Positions 35,741 to 45,700 of a stretch of 64,000 bases of DNA are shown one piece after another. Made by a program: the position numbers and the translations under genes. The stretch comes from Gammaproteobacteria bacterium UBA3067. GTDB taxonomy: Bacteria > Pseudomonadota > Gammaproteobacteria > Pseudomonadales > UBA3067. Below the pieces are notes generated by a model. It was not told where the DNA came from. It was given only the letters and a program-made list of their open reading frames with translations, and did not search any database. The stretch spans positions 1-64,000 of the forward strand of contig DFBZ01000081.1 in NCBI GenBank assembly GCA_002366835.1, in the 5' to 3' direction. Position 1 is the stretch's first letter, and each line of letters starts with the position of its first letter.

Positions 35741-36460
35741 ATGAAGAGTATTGTAAGTGCTGAAGTTTCGGATAAAGGCTGCGTACGCAAGCGAAATGAA
35801 GACGCAATAATGTCTCGATCAGAGCTTGGTTTATGGGCGGTAGCTGATGGCATGGGTGGGCATCTCGCGGGTGACTTTGCCAGTCAGGAGATTGTTTCCG
35901 TTTTGGTAAGCCTGCCCGAGGAAGATCTGCATCAATATGGCGTACAGGCTATTACTAAGGCTCTTGAGCAAGCTCACGAAAATATAAAGGATTATAGTCG
36001 GGCAGAGCTTGAAGGTAAGACGGTAGGCAGTACGGTGGTAGTGCTGTTATTAGATGATGAAAATGCCCACTGCTTATGGATTGGAGACTCGCGCCTTTAT
36101 CGACTTCGTGATGACATGTTGGAGCCCCTTACTCGTGATCACAGCCAGGCTTTCGCATTAATGGAACAAGGGTTGCTTAGCCGGGAAGAGGTGGATAAGC
36201 ACCCTTCTTCTCATGTATTAACGCGGGCCATGGGGAGTGGTGATTTTAATCTGGATTATCAGTGTTACCCGCTGGAGAAAGGCGATAAGTTCTTATTGTG
36301 CAGTGATGGTTTATATGGGGAGCTATCTAATGCAAAAATTGCAGAGAGTATTAAAACAGGAACGGCGCAGAATAATACTCAGGCGCTTTTGCAGCAAACC
36401 CTGGACAGCGGTGCGCGCGATAATGTATCTATTATCCTGGTCGATACAAACGGACGTTAA
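35741..36460 (+). CDS. PP2C-type serine/threonine phosphatase
   Basis: A 239-residue metal-dependent phosphatase. The conserved acidic motifs are visible: VRKRNEDA, VADGMGGHLAGD, DSRLYRLRD, RDHSQA and ARDNVSIILV. It is cytosolic and would reverse Ser/Thr phosphorylation or act on phosphorylated lipids or regulators. The frame opens earlier (35642), with an ATG at 35672 behind AGGAAGG, but the PP2C domain begins at MKSIVSAEVSDKG, so the ATG at 35741 is preferred; the start remains uncertain. No kinase or FHA partner is next to it, unlike type VI secretion clusters. Confidence 0.85.
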   Translation: MKSIVSAEVSDKGCVRKRNEDAIMSRSELGLWAVADGMGGHLAGDFASQEIVSVLVSLPEEDLHQYGVQAITKALEQAHENIKDYSRAELEGKTVGSTVVVLLLDDENAHCLWIGDSRLYRLRDDMLEPLTRDHSQAFALMEQGLLSREEVDKHPSSHVLTRAMGSGDFNLDYQCYPLEKGDKFLLCSDGLYGELSNAKIAESIKTGTAQNNTQALLQQTLDSGARDNVSIILVDTNGR

Positions 36461-36492
36461 ACTTTAAGCCTGTTAAAAAATGCGAGCTACCG

Positions 36493-37275
36493 TTACCAGG
36501 AATCTCTTAATTTTCTCAGGTGGATAAAAACCTCTTTATCTGAATCACCCATCCCAGGAAATTCTGTCAGCAGGGTTTTTCTTATCGAAGGACTTTTCAG
36601 GCGAAAAAAAGGGTTCATCTTTCTTTCTAGCTCCATGCTTGTTACGAGTCGCGTATCCGGATTTTGTTGGCTCACTTCGTCGAGAAGCTCGGTAATATAG
36701 GTGTTATCAGGTTCTCGTTTTGCGGCAAAACCCAGGTTGGTTTCAATGTAATCGTGGCCGGGGTAAATTCGGGTGTCGTCGGGAAGGGGGAATAATAAAA
36801 CCTTGATGGATTCATACAAGATTTCCGGGTCGCCACTGTAACAATTTCCTACTCCTGCATTAAACAGGGTGTCGCCACATATCAGCGCCGGATTTTTACC
36901 CTTATAATACAGGCAAATATGCGACATGGTATGACCGGGGGTGTCGAGTACCTGTAATTCGATATTACCAACTTTTACTATATCTCCGTGTTCCAGCCAG
37001 CGATCCACTTGTGGGATGGTTTTTTTTGCGGAAGCGGGTGCGCTGAGTGGACAGTGGTGGGCTTTTACAATGTCACTGTTGCCACAAATATGATCACCAT
37101 GTTCGTGGGTGTTGACCAGCTGGGTGATTCTCCAACCATTTTCTTCCGCTACTGCCATGCATCGGCTCGCATCAGTGGGGTCTACCATCATGGCTTCTTT
37201 TGTTTCTGTGCACACAAGTAGATGGTTGTAATTTTTAAAGGGGTTAGGGATGGTGATTCTTTCTATGTGTAACAT
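36493..37275 (-). CDS. gloB: Hydroxyacylglutathione hydrolase (glyoxalase II)
   Basis: A 260-residue metallo-beta-lactamase-fold hydrolase that releases lactate from S-lactoylglutathione in methylglyoxal detoxification. THEHGDH gives the HxHxDH metal motif, with TPGHTMSHICL, ICGDTLFNAGVG and YPGHDY supplying the other ligands. A C-terminal domain with NPFFRLKSPSIRK, which binds glutathione, agrees with GloB rather than a generic lactamase-fold protein. It converges on the PP2C gene with a short gap. Confidence 0.93.
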   Translation of the reverse strand: MLHIERITIPNPFKNYNHLLVCTETKEAMMVDPTDASRCMAVAEENGWRITQLVNTHEHGDHICGNSDIVKAHHCPLSAPASAKKTIPQVDRWLEHGDIVKVGNIELQVLDTPGHTMSHICLYYKGKNPALICGDTLFNAGVGNCYSGDPEILYESIKVLLFPLPDDTRIYPGHDYIETNLGFAAKREPDNTYITELLDEVSQQNPDTRLVTSMELERKMNPFFRLKSPSIRKTLLTEFPGMGDSDKEVFIHLRKLRDSW

Positions 37276-37851
37276 GGCGGGTACTCGTGAAAATGAGAAT
37301 GGCAGTCAGTCTAGCGGGTTTTTTTTATTCGAGCCACTCTCGGCGAAGAAAGTGCGAGTTGTGCAAAAAAACGCTCGATCATTGAGCCTGCTATCGGGCA
37401 TTTAAAGCATGATAACGGCTTATGAAAAGCTTCGTTCCCTCTCACGCCCGAGTCAATATTCCAAATCAGTCCTAACAGTTAAAATGCTGGATGTATTTAT
37501 GGCCAAAATGACAGGCAATGAGGTCCCTGAATAAGTAAATGCAGCGCCAAGTCATCTATTTAAATAACTCCATGAGCGGCTTAAAATATGGGCTTAACCT
37601 GTCCTTCTTTCAGGTTTATTTCTGGATTGGAAAATATTGGCTTTGGTAGGTGGCTGCAATAAAGCACCCTTTGAGGCTGGTTTATTGCGAATTCATTCGC
37701 CGTAAATTGTAGGCTGTATTGCACAGACGCGCTATAATTCGCCCATAATATCCAGGCAGCCACGGCTGGTTGCTATTTTATCTATTACTGTTTGAATAAC
37801 TGATGTTACAAGAAACATATCTGCTTATGACATCGAGCTCAGGACGTTTTA
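37276..37851. other. Long intergenic region upstream of ffh
   Basis: About 575 bases between divergent gloB and ffh. No convincing gene or tRNA. A perfect TATAAT at 37733-37738, about 115 bases before ffh, may be its -10 box, but no good -35 stands at proper spacing. A short 6-bp hairpin (AACCTG...CAGGTT) sits near 37600-37620. Confidence 0.4.
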
Positions 37852-39210
37852 ATGTTTGATAATTTGACCGACCGTTTATCTTCCACTCTTCGCGATGTAA
37901 CTGGCCGAGGCAGGCTGACCGAAGAAAATATTCAGGACACGCTGCGTGAAGTTCGCATGGCGCTGCTTGAAGCGGATGTCGCATTGCCCGTCGTTAAGGG
38001 TTTTGTCGAAAAAGTGAAGGTGCGAGCCTTGGGCGAAGAGGTAATGAAAAGCCTTAGTCCTAGCCAAGCCTTTGTTAAGATAGTCAATGACGAGCTGATA
38101 GCAGTAATGGGTGCGGCCTTTGAGGGCCTGAATCTGGCAGTAAAGCCGCCTGCAGTGATCCTGTTAGCAGGTTTACAGGGGGCGGGTAAAACAACCACTG
38201 CGGCTAAGCTGGCCAAGTGGTTGATGGAAAACGAGAAGAAAAAAGTCATGCTGGTGAGTGCTGATGTTTATCGCCCTGCCGCCATCAAACAGCTTGAAAC
38301 CCTTTCCGGTGAGGTGGGTGCGGAATTCTTCCCGAGTGATGCTAGTCAGAAGCCGGTTGATATTGCCAATGCCGCTTTAAAAGAAGCAAAAACAAAGTTT
38401 GTCGACGTTGTTATTCTGGATACTGCAGGTCGTTTGCATATCGATGATGAAATGATGTCTGAAATTAAGGAGCTTCATCAAGCGGTTAATCCAGCGGAAA
38501 CTTTATTCGTTGTTGACGCTATGACTGGCCAGGATGCGGCCAATACGGCCAAGGCGTTTAATGATGCCCTTGAGCTGAGCGGAGTTGTTCTCACCAAGTC
38601 CGATGGTGATGCCCGTGGCGGTGCAGCTCTTTCTGTGCGGATGATTACAGGTAAGCCCATCAAGTTCCTGGGGATTGCCGAGAAACTCGATGGATTAGAG
38701 CCTTTCCACCCCGATCGAATGGCATCCCGTATTTTGGGTATGGGGGATGTGCTTTCCTTGGTGGAGGAAGCGGAGCGTAAGCTCGATAAGTCCAAGGCTG
38801 ATCGACTGGCGAGAAAGATCAAAAAGGGTAAAAGCTTTGATCTCAACGACTTAAAGGATCAGTTTCAACAGATGCGCAATATGGGTGGCATGGCTTCTAT
38901 GCTTGAGAAAGTGCCGGGTATGGGGAATGCCATGGATGCCGTACAAAGTGATGCGGGTGAAAAGGAGCTGCGTCGTATGGAATCACTCATTGACTCCATG
39001 ACTCCAATGGAGCGAAGTCGCCCCGAATTGATCAACGGTTCTCGCAAAAAGCGTATTGCCAATGGTTCTGGTATGCAGATACAGGATGTGAATCGTCTGC
39101 TTAAGCAACATAAGCAAATGGCGAAAATGATGAAGAAGTTTTCCAAAAAGGGTGGCATGACTAAAATGATGCGCGGACTCGGAGGCATGATGCCGCCAAT
39201 GGGGCGCTAA
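37852..39210 (+). CDS. ffh: Signal recognition particle protein Ffh
   Basis: A 452-residue GTPase that binds signal sequences on nascent membrane proteins and docks with FtsY. The N domain is about 1-85; the G domain carries GLQGAGKTTTAAKLA (P-loop), DTAGRLHID and TKSDGDARGGAALS; the M domain (about 300-452) is Met-rich, with motifs for 4.5S RNA binding near SRKKRIANGSG. The Met-rich end MTKMMRGLGGMMPPMGR is typical. It is followed by the rpsP operon, a common pairing, but with its own promoter between. Confidence 0.98.
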   Translation: MFDNLTDRLSSTLRDVTGRGRLTEENIQDTLREVRMALLEADVALPVVKGFVEKVKVRALGEEVMKSLSPSQAFVKIVNDELIAVMGAAFEGLNLAVKPPAVILLAGLQGAGKTTTAAKLAKWLMENEKKKVMLVSADVYRPAAIKQLETLSGEVGAEFFPSDASQKPVDIANAALKEAKTKFVDVVILDTAGRLHIDDEMMSEIKELHQAVNPAETLFVVDAMTGQDAANTAKAFNDALELSGVVLTKSDGDARGGAALSVRMITGKPIKFLGIAEKLDGLEPFHPDRMASRILGMGDVLSLVEEAERKLDKSKADRLARKIKKGKSFDLNDLKDQFQQMRNMGGMASMLEKVPGMGNAMDAVQSDAGEKELRRMESLIDSMTPMERSRPELINGSRKKRIANGSGMQIQDVNRLLKQHKQMAKMMKKFSKKGGMTKMMRGLGGMMPPMGR

Positions 39211-39264
39211 AAAGCACCTGTTTGTGAATAATTCAGCTTATTCCCCTTGAGCATTTAATAAAGT

Positions 39265-39293
39265 TTGGAATTTCAGTAAAAAAGGCGTAGAAT
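39265..39293 (+). promoter_or_regulatory. Sigma-70 promoter for rpsP operon
   Basis: TTGGAA (39265-39270) and TAGAAT (39288-39293) are spaced 17 bases apart, a good sigma-70 match. Transcription would begin near 39300, leaving a leader of about 160 bases. That leader contains a short stem (39322-39326 with 39342-39346) followed by six T, which could be a weak attenuator. Confidence 0.7.
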
Positions 39294-39459
39294 CTGCGCC
39301 CTTAAAATGCCAGTTTGTATCGCCCTGGCGTAAGGCTATAAAGGGCTTTTTTAGGCTCTTTTTTTGGCTGTAATCAAAAACAATACATGTGTTTGTGCTT
39401 AACTTAAGTGCATTTTAGTCATCAGGTTAATTGCAGTATTTAACTTTTAGGAAGAACTT

Positions 39460-39717
39460 ATGGTAATCATTCGTCTATCTCGTGGCGGCGCAAAAAAACG
39501 TCCATTCTACCACTTGGTGGTTGCAGACAGTCGTAGTCGCCGTGATGGCCGTCTTATCGAAAGAATCGGTTTCTTTAACCCAGTAGCCAAAGGTCAAGAA
39601 GAGACACTGCGTATTGATCGTGAGCGTGTAGATTACTGGGTTTCCCAGGGCGCCCAGCTTTCTGATCGTGTTAAGCAGTTGCTGAAGCAGTCAGAACAGG
39701 AAGCAGAAGCGAGCTAG
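39460..39717 (+). CDS. rpsP: 30S ribosomal protein S16
   Basis: An 85-residue S16 with the invariant start [18 protein letters not shown] and the [19 protein letters not shown] segment. It binds 16S rRNA and is needed early in 30S assembly. It is the first gene of the rpsP-rimM-trmD-rplS operon, preceded by a good sigma-70 promoter and an AGGAAG ribosome site. A slightly extended, acidic C-terminus is seen (SEQEAEAS). Confidence 0.98.
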   Translation: MVIIRLSRGGAKKRPFYHLVVADSRSRRDGRLIERIGFFNPVAKGQEETLRIDRERVDYWVSQGAQLSDRVKQLLKQSEQEAEAS

Positions 39718-39761
39718 TTTTTGCCAAGGTTTTTTAGTCACACTATTTACTTGAGTTTGTT

Positions 39762-40319
39762 ATGAGCAATTTTACTGCTAAAAATGACTCGCTCATGGTG
39801 GTCGGCAAGATTGTATCGGTGTACGGCGTAAAGGGATGGTTGAAAATTCGCTCCTTTACGCAGGAAGAAGAAGACCTGTTCCACTACAAGCCCTGGATGT
39901 TGAAAGTTCGGGGTAATGGTGGCGCGCCACAAGAAAAGTGGCGAGAGGTTTCGTTTGATCAGCATCGTAAGCATGGTAAAGGTTATGTAGCGCACCTTGA
40001 GGGCTGTGATGATCGTAACGACGCTGAGCTATTGAGAGGCCTCGAAATAGCGGTCGATAAAAAAGTATTACCAGAGCCTGATGCTGATGAAACGTATTGG
40101 GCTGACCTTGAGGGTTTGCGGGTTGTAAATCTTCAGGGTGAAACCTTAGGGCATGTTGATACTGTGCTGGAAACAGGTGCGAACGATGTGTTATGCGTTA
40201 AGCCTTGTGAATCCAGTATTGACGAGCAAGAGCGACTGATTCCTTATGTTGATCAAGTGATTAACGAGGTGAATCTTGATGAAGGTTTGCTAACCCTGGA
40301 TTGGCGCGCAGATTACTGA
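39762..40319 (+). CDS. rimM: 16S rRNA maturation factor RimM
   Basis: A 185-residue protein that binds S19 and helps form the 30S head. The N-terminal domain carries VGKIVSVYGVKGWLKIRSFT; the C-terminal PRC-barrel has YWADLEGLRVVN and LIPYVDQVI. The length is normal. It sits between rpsP and trmD in the standard operon order with about 45-base gaps. Confidence 0.97.
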   Translation: MSNFTAKNDSLMVVGKIVSVYGVKGWLKIRSFTQEEEDLFHYKPWMLKVRGNGGAPQEKWREVSFDQHRKHGKGYVAHLEGCDDRNDAELLRGLEIAVDKKVLPEPDADETYWADLEGLRVVNLQGETLGHVDTVLETGANDVLCVKPCESSIDEQERLIPYVDQVINEVNLDEGLLTLDWRADY

Positions 40320-40373
40320 TAGCTCTCAACGTGATAATCTGTATCTCTCTCGGACTTGGGGTGGCAGTAGATA

Positions 40374-41129
40374 ATGTGGATAGGCGTGGTTTCGCTTTTT
40401 CCCGAAATGTTTGATGCGGTAACAAAATACGGCATTACTGGGCGAGTGATTAACGACAAGCTGATGGAGCTTGAGTTCTGGAACCCTAGGGACTTTACTC
40501 AGGACAAGCATCAAACTGTAGATGATCGACCCTATGGTGGTGGGCCGGGTATGGTGATGCAGTACTCACCCCTTAAGGACGCGATTACAGCCGCGAGGCA
40601 TGCGGCAGAGCAGCACACAGCAACAGACGAAAAAGCAACAGTGATTTATCTTTCCCCTCAGGGGCGAAGGCTTGATCAACGCGGCGTTGAAGAACTGGCA
40701 CAGAGGAAACAGGTCATTCTGCTTGCTGGTCGTTATGAAGGTATCGATGAGCGCCTGATACAAGATGAGGCCGATGAAGAGTGGTCGGTTGGTGACTTTG
40801 TGCTGACAGGTGGGGAATTGCCTGCCATGACTTTGATAGACAGTGTTTGCAGATTGATTCCGGGTGCATTAGGCCACCAAGATTCAGCCATAGAGGATTC
40901 ATTTTCCACTGGCTTGTTGGACTGTCCCCATTACACGCGACCAGAAGTCGCTGCGGGGAAAAGTGTTCCGTCAGTTCTGTTAAGTGGCAACCATGAGAGA
41001 ATAAGGTTGTGGCGCCTTAAGCAAGCGCTGGGCCGAACTTGGCAGCGCAGGCCAGATTTGCTTGAACATAAAGAGCTGAGCATAGAAGAAGAAAAACTTC
41101 TTAAAGAATTTATAAGTGAATGTGAATAA
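40374..41129 (+). CDS. trmD: tRNA m1G37 methyltransferase
   Basis: A 251-residue SPOUT methyltransferase that makes m1G37 in tRNAs reading CNN codons and guards against frameshifting. Its trefoil-knot motifs are present: [23 protein letters not shown] and [15 protein letters not shown]. It starts [13 protein letters not shown], as usual. It is third in the rpsP operon. Confidence 0.98.
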   Translation: MWIGVVSLFPEMFDAVTKYGITGRVINDKLMELEFWNPRDFTQDKHQTVDDRPYGGGPGMVMQYSPLKDAITAARHAAEQHTATDEKATVIYLSPQGRRLDQRGVEELAQRKQVILLAGRYEGIDERLIQDEADEEWSVGDFVLTGGELPAMTLIDSVCRLIPGALGHQDSAIEDSFSTGLLDCPHYTRPEVAAGKSVPSVLLSGNHERIRLWRLKQALGRTWQRRPDLLEHKELSIEEEKLLKEFISECE

Positions 41130-41180
41130 ATATTCAGTAATATTGAAGTTATTATCCGATTAATTAACAGGAGTCTTACC

Positions 41181-41537
41181 ATGAGTGGTAAAAATAAAAT
41201 TATCCAGCAGCTTGAAAATGCGCAGCTAAGAACGGATATGCCAGAGTTCGCACCGGGTGATACGGTTATTGTGCAAGTAAAAGTTAAAGAGGGTGATCGT
41301 GAGCGCCTTCAGGCCTTCGAAGGCGTGGTAATTGCAAAACGTAATCGAGGCTTAAATTCTGCGTTTACGGTGCGCAAAATTTCTCACAGTGTTGGTGTGG
41401 AACGTGTCTTCCAGTCTCATAGCCCGATTATTGATAGCGTTACAGTTAAGCGTCGTGGCGACGTGCGTGGCGCGAAGCTTTACTATCTGCGTGAGCGTAG
41501 TGGTCGATCTGCACGTATCAAGGAAAAGCTTTCCTAG
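41181..41537 (+). CDS. rplS: 50S ribosomal protein L19
   Basis: A 118-residue L19 at the 30S-50S interface. It contains [32 protein letters not shown] and [16 protein letters not shown]. An AGGAG site precedes the ATG. It ends the rpsP operon and is followed by a clear terminator. Confidence 0.98.
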   Translation: MSGKNKIIQQLENAQLRTDMPEFAPGDTVIVQVKVKEGDRERLQAFEGVVIAKRNRGLNSAFTVRKISHSVGVERVFQSHSPIIDSVTVKRRGDVRGAKLYYLRERSGRSARIKEKLS

Positions 41538-41562
41538 GCAAGTAGCAGTTGAGTTGTTAAAT

Positions 41563-41588
41563 GATGACCCAGTTTTTACTGGGTCATC
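41563..41588 (+). terminator. Terminator of the rpsP operon
   Basis: A perfect 11-bp stem, GATGACCCAGT (41563-41573) and ACTGGGTCATC (41578-41588), with a TTTT loop and a T-rich tail, 25 bases after the rplS stop. Confidence 0.93.
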
Positions 41589-41767
41589 TTGTTTTTGGCA
41601 GCGGCTTTCTGGTCGCTGCTTCTTCTGTATCTAAAGTAATATCGACGTAGACGTAATAGGAGTCAGGCGAAAGCAAAGGCTACTCTTGTACGTAACCCCC
41701 TAAGCGTTTATCAGAAAGGGCTTGGTCTTCTGTTGTATGGCGGGCTGTCACCCTAATTTTATGGGGT

Positions 41768-42622
41768 TTATTGCGGGGTATGGGTAGCAGAGCTTCCTGC
41801 GGAGGCTGCGGGAGCTTCCTGTGGTATTTCATAGCGCGTAGTCCTTACTAGGAGGCCGAGCAGAGGGTGATCCAGGTAGTGCAATTCGTCGCGATTCATA
41901 CGACGGGTCTGTTGCATGCGCGCTAGATATTTTGTTAGGTAAGGACGTTTTTCTTGTATTTCTGGCGCGGGGAAGTGTGAAGCGATGGGTGTCTCGGATG
42001 GCTTGCTTTGCTCAGCGCTTATTAAGCTCTCTTGCAGCAGATAGGGCTTTTCGTCACCGGAAAATACCCACCAGTCATTTTTCGGCTTTTCTTCTGCTTT
42101 TTGATAGCTGGATAGCCATAGGTCAGTGTCGATATGTATGTAACGCTTAATGCTGATTTTAATGGTGCCTTCCAGTTCAAATTGATCATCCTCGGTGATT
42201 TCTCCGGCCTGAATCAATAAGGGGTGTGCCATTGATTTATCGATGCGTGGTTGGCGCCAAGCGACATGGTATAAGGGCTTAATTTTTTTTCTGCGCTCAA
42301 GTTCGGTGAGGTAGTTTGAGAAGGAATGCTCTGCGGAAGGCAGAGTAGTAAAGGCTCCGTACGCCGAGTTGTCATTATTGTCCAATATAGATAGCTTGGC
42401 GGGAAAGGAACGATCAATTTTTTGAGGCCATTTTTCTTGTGTGGCCTCAAAGCCTGTGTTGTAGCGGAATATGAGTACTTCCACTTGATACCAATTCCCA
42501 GTAATAAGTTGTTCTTCATCTATTGTCTCTGCGGATAGCTTGGTGCACAAAATGGCAAAAAAGAAACACAATATGCTTCCTGGTGTTATGGTTTTTTTTT
42601 TAAAGGTGCTTTGTGTGCCCAT
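41768..42622 (-). CDS. csiV: CsiV-like cell-shape protein
   Basis: A 284-residue exported protein with a signal peptide (about 1-31, cleavage after LSA). The mature N-terminus has NWYQVEVLIFRYN, the hallmark of the CsiV family, in which Vibrio CsiV binds peptidoglycan and activates the lipoprotein LpoA/PBP1A pathway. The middle carries short beta-type strands and HVAWRQPRI; the C-terminus ends in an Ala/Ser-rich tail. Its place just downstream of mfd matches other gammaproteobacteria. Direct activity is inferred from the family. Confidence 0.85.
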   Translation of the reverse strand: MGTQSTFKKKTITPGSILCFFFAILCTKLSAETIDEEQLITGNWYQVEVLIFRYNTGFEATQEKWPQKIDRSFPAKLSILDNNDNSAYGAFTTLPSAEHSFSNYLTELERRKKIKPLYHVAWRQPRIDKSMAHPLLIQAGEITEDDQFELEGTIKISIKRYIHIDTDLWLSSYQKAEEKPKNDWWVFSGDEKPYLLQESLISAEQSKPSETPIASHFPAPEIQEKRPYLTKYLARMQQTRRMNRDELHYLDHPLLGLLVRTTRYEIPQEAPAASAGSSATHTPQ

Positions 42623-42746
42623 TGCATGTTATCCGAAGGTATTCAGTTTTTATTGAAGCCGCTGGACCTAGTGATGGAAAAGTGGAGTGGCGCGCATGTG
42701 CAAGCGCTATTTCACTCTTATGCATCTATAGTCGGCAAGCCGGTTT

Positions 42747-45700
42747 CTATCCTCGCTTTTTCATCCTTGCAGCGCTCTTTTTACTCTGAGCCGGCTTCTT
42801 GGTGCTTTTTGTTTTGCGCGAAGGAGAGGTGGTATTGCTTGGCTTGAGTTGGCTGTTTTTTGCGGCTAGGTCTGGGGCGAGTATTTCAAGTAAGGCCTCG
42901 ACCGCTTCGAATCGAGCGCCAAAGTCTTCGAGATTGTCGTTGAATTTTAGCCTGTCTCCGCCTTCAAGCTTATATTTCCTTGGTTGTGATTGAACCAGCT
43001 TTACTAGCTTCAAGGGGTCGACGCAAGTTTCACTTTGGAATTCCAGCATGCCACCGTGGGCCCCAGCATCTATTTTCGCGATTCCCAAGGACTCTGCCTG
43101 TAATTTTAGGCGAGTAATATGAAATAGGTTTTTTATTGGTTCTTCCAGCAGGCCGAAGCGATCAATCATCTCCACCTGAATTTCATCAAGTTCTTGGTCA
43201 GTTTTGCCGTTGGAGATACGTTTGTATAAGGTGAGCCTGCCATGAACGTCGGGTAAATAGGCGTCGGGTATCAGGGCGGGTAGGCGTAGATTTACTTCTG
43301 CGCCATGCTTGAGAGGTTTATCGAGGTTGGGCGTTTTGCCTTCTTTAATGGCTTCGACGGCTTGTTCAAGCATTTCCATGTAGAGGGTAAACCCGATGCT
43401 GTGTATGTCGCCGCTTTGCTCGTCACCGAGCAATTCACCAGCACCACGAATTTCTAAGTCGTGGCTGGCCAAAGCAAAACCGGCGCCAAGCGTATCTGCT
43501 TCTGCGATAGCATCTAAACGTTTCACGGCATCTTTGGTAATTGTTTTTGGCGGCGGAGTGAGTAAATAAGCGTAGGCTTGATGGTGAGAGCGACCCACGC
43601 GGCCGCGTAGCTGATGAAGTTGTGCCAGGCCGAGTTTGTCTGCGCGATCCATGATGATGGTGTTGGCGCTGGGAACGTCGATACCGGTTTCGATGATGGT
43701 AGTACATACCAAAATATTGAAACGTTTATGGTAAAATTCCGACATAACTTGTTCGAGTTCGCGCTCGCGCATTTGACCATGAGCGATACCGACACGGGCT
43801 TCTGGCACCAGTGCTTCGAGATCCCGTGCTGACTTCTCGATAGATTTCACTTCGTTGTGTAGGTAGTAAACTTGCCCGCCACGCAGTAACTCTCGAAGGA
43901 TGGCCTCCTTTACAACACCTTCGTTATTCTGGCGCACAAAAGTTTTGATGGAGAGGCGCTTGGCGGGTGGTGTGGCGATAATGGATATGTCCCGCATGCC
44001 AGACATGGCCATGTTGAGTGTGCGTGGAATAGGAGTGGCTGTGAGGGTGAGAATGTCGACATCTGAGCGCAATGATTTGAGCTTTTCCTTATGCCTGACG
44101 CCAAAGCGGTGCTCCTCATCGATAATGATGAGCCCTAAATCTTTAAAGTTAATATTATCCTGTAAAAGTTTATGTGTGCCGATAACGATGTCTATCTGAC
44201 CGCTTTCAAGCAGCTTTAAGCTACTTTGTTGCTCTTTGGCCGTTTTGAAGCGAGACAGTACTGCCACTTTGACGGGCCAGTCGGCAAATCTGTCCTTAAA
44301 ACTTTCGTAGTGCTGTTGAGCTAGCAGGGTGGTGGGTACAAGTATAGCGACCTGCTTGCTATTTTGAGTGGCGACAAATGTGGCGCGCATGGCCACTTCT
44401 GTCTTGCCAAAACCCACATCGCCACATACCAGTCTGTCCATCGGTTGCTGGCTGGTCATGTCAGAGACGGTGGACTCGATGGCTGATTGTTGGTCAGGGG
44501 TCTCTTCAAAGGGGAATTCACTACAAAACTGGGCGTATTCTAATGCGGGTTTGTCGTAGGTGTAACCCTCTTTCGCTGCTCTGCGTGCATAGATGTCCAG
44601 TAATTCAGCTGCCACATCGTGGGCTTTTTCTGCCGCTTTACGCTTTTCTTTTTGCCAGGTTTCTGTGCCGAGGCGGTGCAGCGGTGCGGTATCAGTGTTT
44701 GCGCCACTATAGCGGGATATAAGGTGTAGAGAGGAAACTGGGACATAAAGTTTTGCATCGTTTGCGTATTCTAGGGTGAGAAATTCCACCGCTTGCTCGT
44801 CTATTTCGAGCGTTTGTAGGCCGCAGTAACGGCCTACGCCATGATCCAGGTGTACCACCGGAGCGGCAATTTTTAATTCGGTAAGGTTTTTGACCACTAG
44901 GTCTGCCGATTCGCTTTCCTTTTTACGGCGGCGTTTTTGTTGAACCTGGTGGCCGTAAAGCTGGGACTCTGTGATAAGCGAGAGCGGCGGTTTCGCGAGT
45001 TCGATGCCTTCTTCAAGGGGGGCGACGAGCATGGCGAGAGGGCATTTTTTTTCAGCGCGATATTCTTGCCAGCTGGAAAAAACAGCGGGTTGAACGCTGA
45101 GTTTTTTTAACTGCTCTAGCAGGCCTTCTCTTCGCCCGGCTGACTCAACGGCAAAGAGAACCGGCACGCCTTGCTCTGACTTTTGGTTCAGAAAGTCAGT
45201 AAGAGTTTTAAAGGGTTGTTCAAGATGGGCGTTAACAAACAGGTCTGTGCCTGGCTTTGATGAGAAATCAAAGCTCCCAGGTGCTTGTTCTATAGGCTGC
45301 TCACTGAGGTGTATTTTTGGCAAGGGTTTCAGAGACGAAAAAAGTTGTTCGGGTGACTGTGCTATTTCAACTGGGGGAAGTAGGGGTCGCGTCACATCGA
45401 ATTTTAGGTTTTCGTATCGCGCGCTAACCTCATCCCAAAAGTGTTTTGCAGCGAGGGGCAGGTCTCCCACAGTAAAAAGTAGTGTTGAGGTTGGAAAATA
45501 ATCTGCCAGAGTGGCGCAGTGGTCGTGAAAGAGTGGCAGGTAGTATTCTAAGCCTGCCGTGGCGATGCCTTCGCTGACATCCTGATAAGTGGGGCATTCG
45601 CGATGATTAACATCAAAGCGTTCTCTCCAGGCAGATTTGAAGTGAGAGATCGCCTCGGGGGTTAGCGGGAATTCTTTTGCGGGAAGAAGCTCGAAGTTTT

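Noticed and set aside
35741..36460. PP2C phosphatase plus the FHA protein at 63570 as a type VI secretion signalling pair
   Set aside because: They are about 27 kb apart, on different strands, and no secretion genes lie in the window.
37276..37851. 4.5S RNA or tRNA gene upstream of ffh
   Set aside because: No conserved tRNA arms or 4.5S tetraloop sequence could be found in the region.
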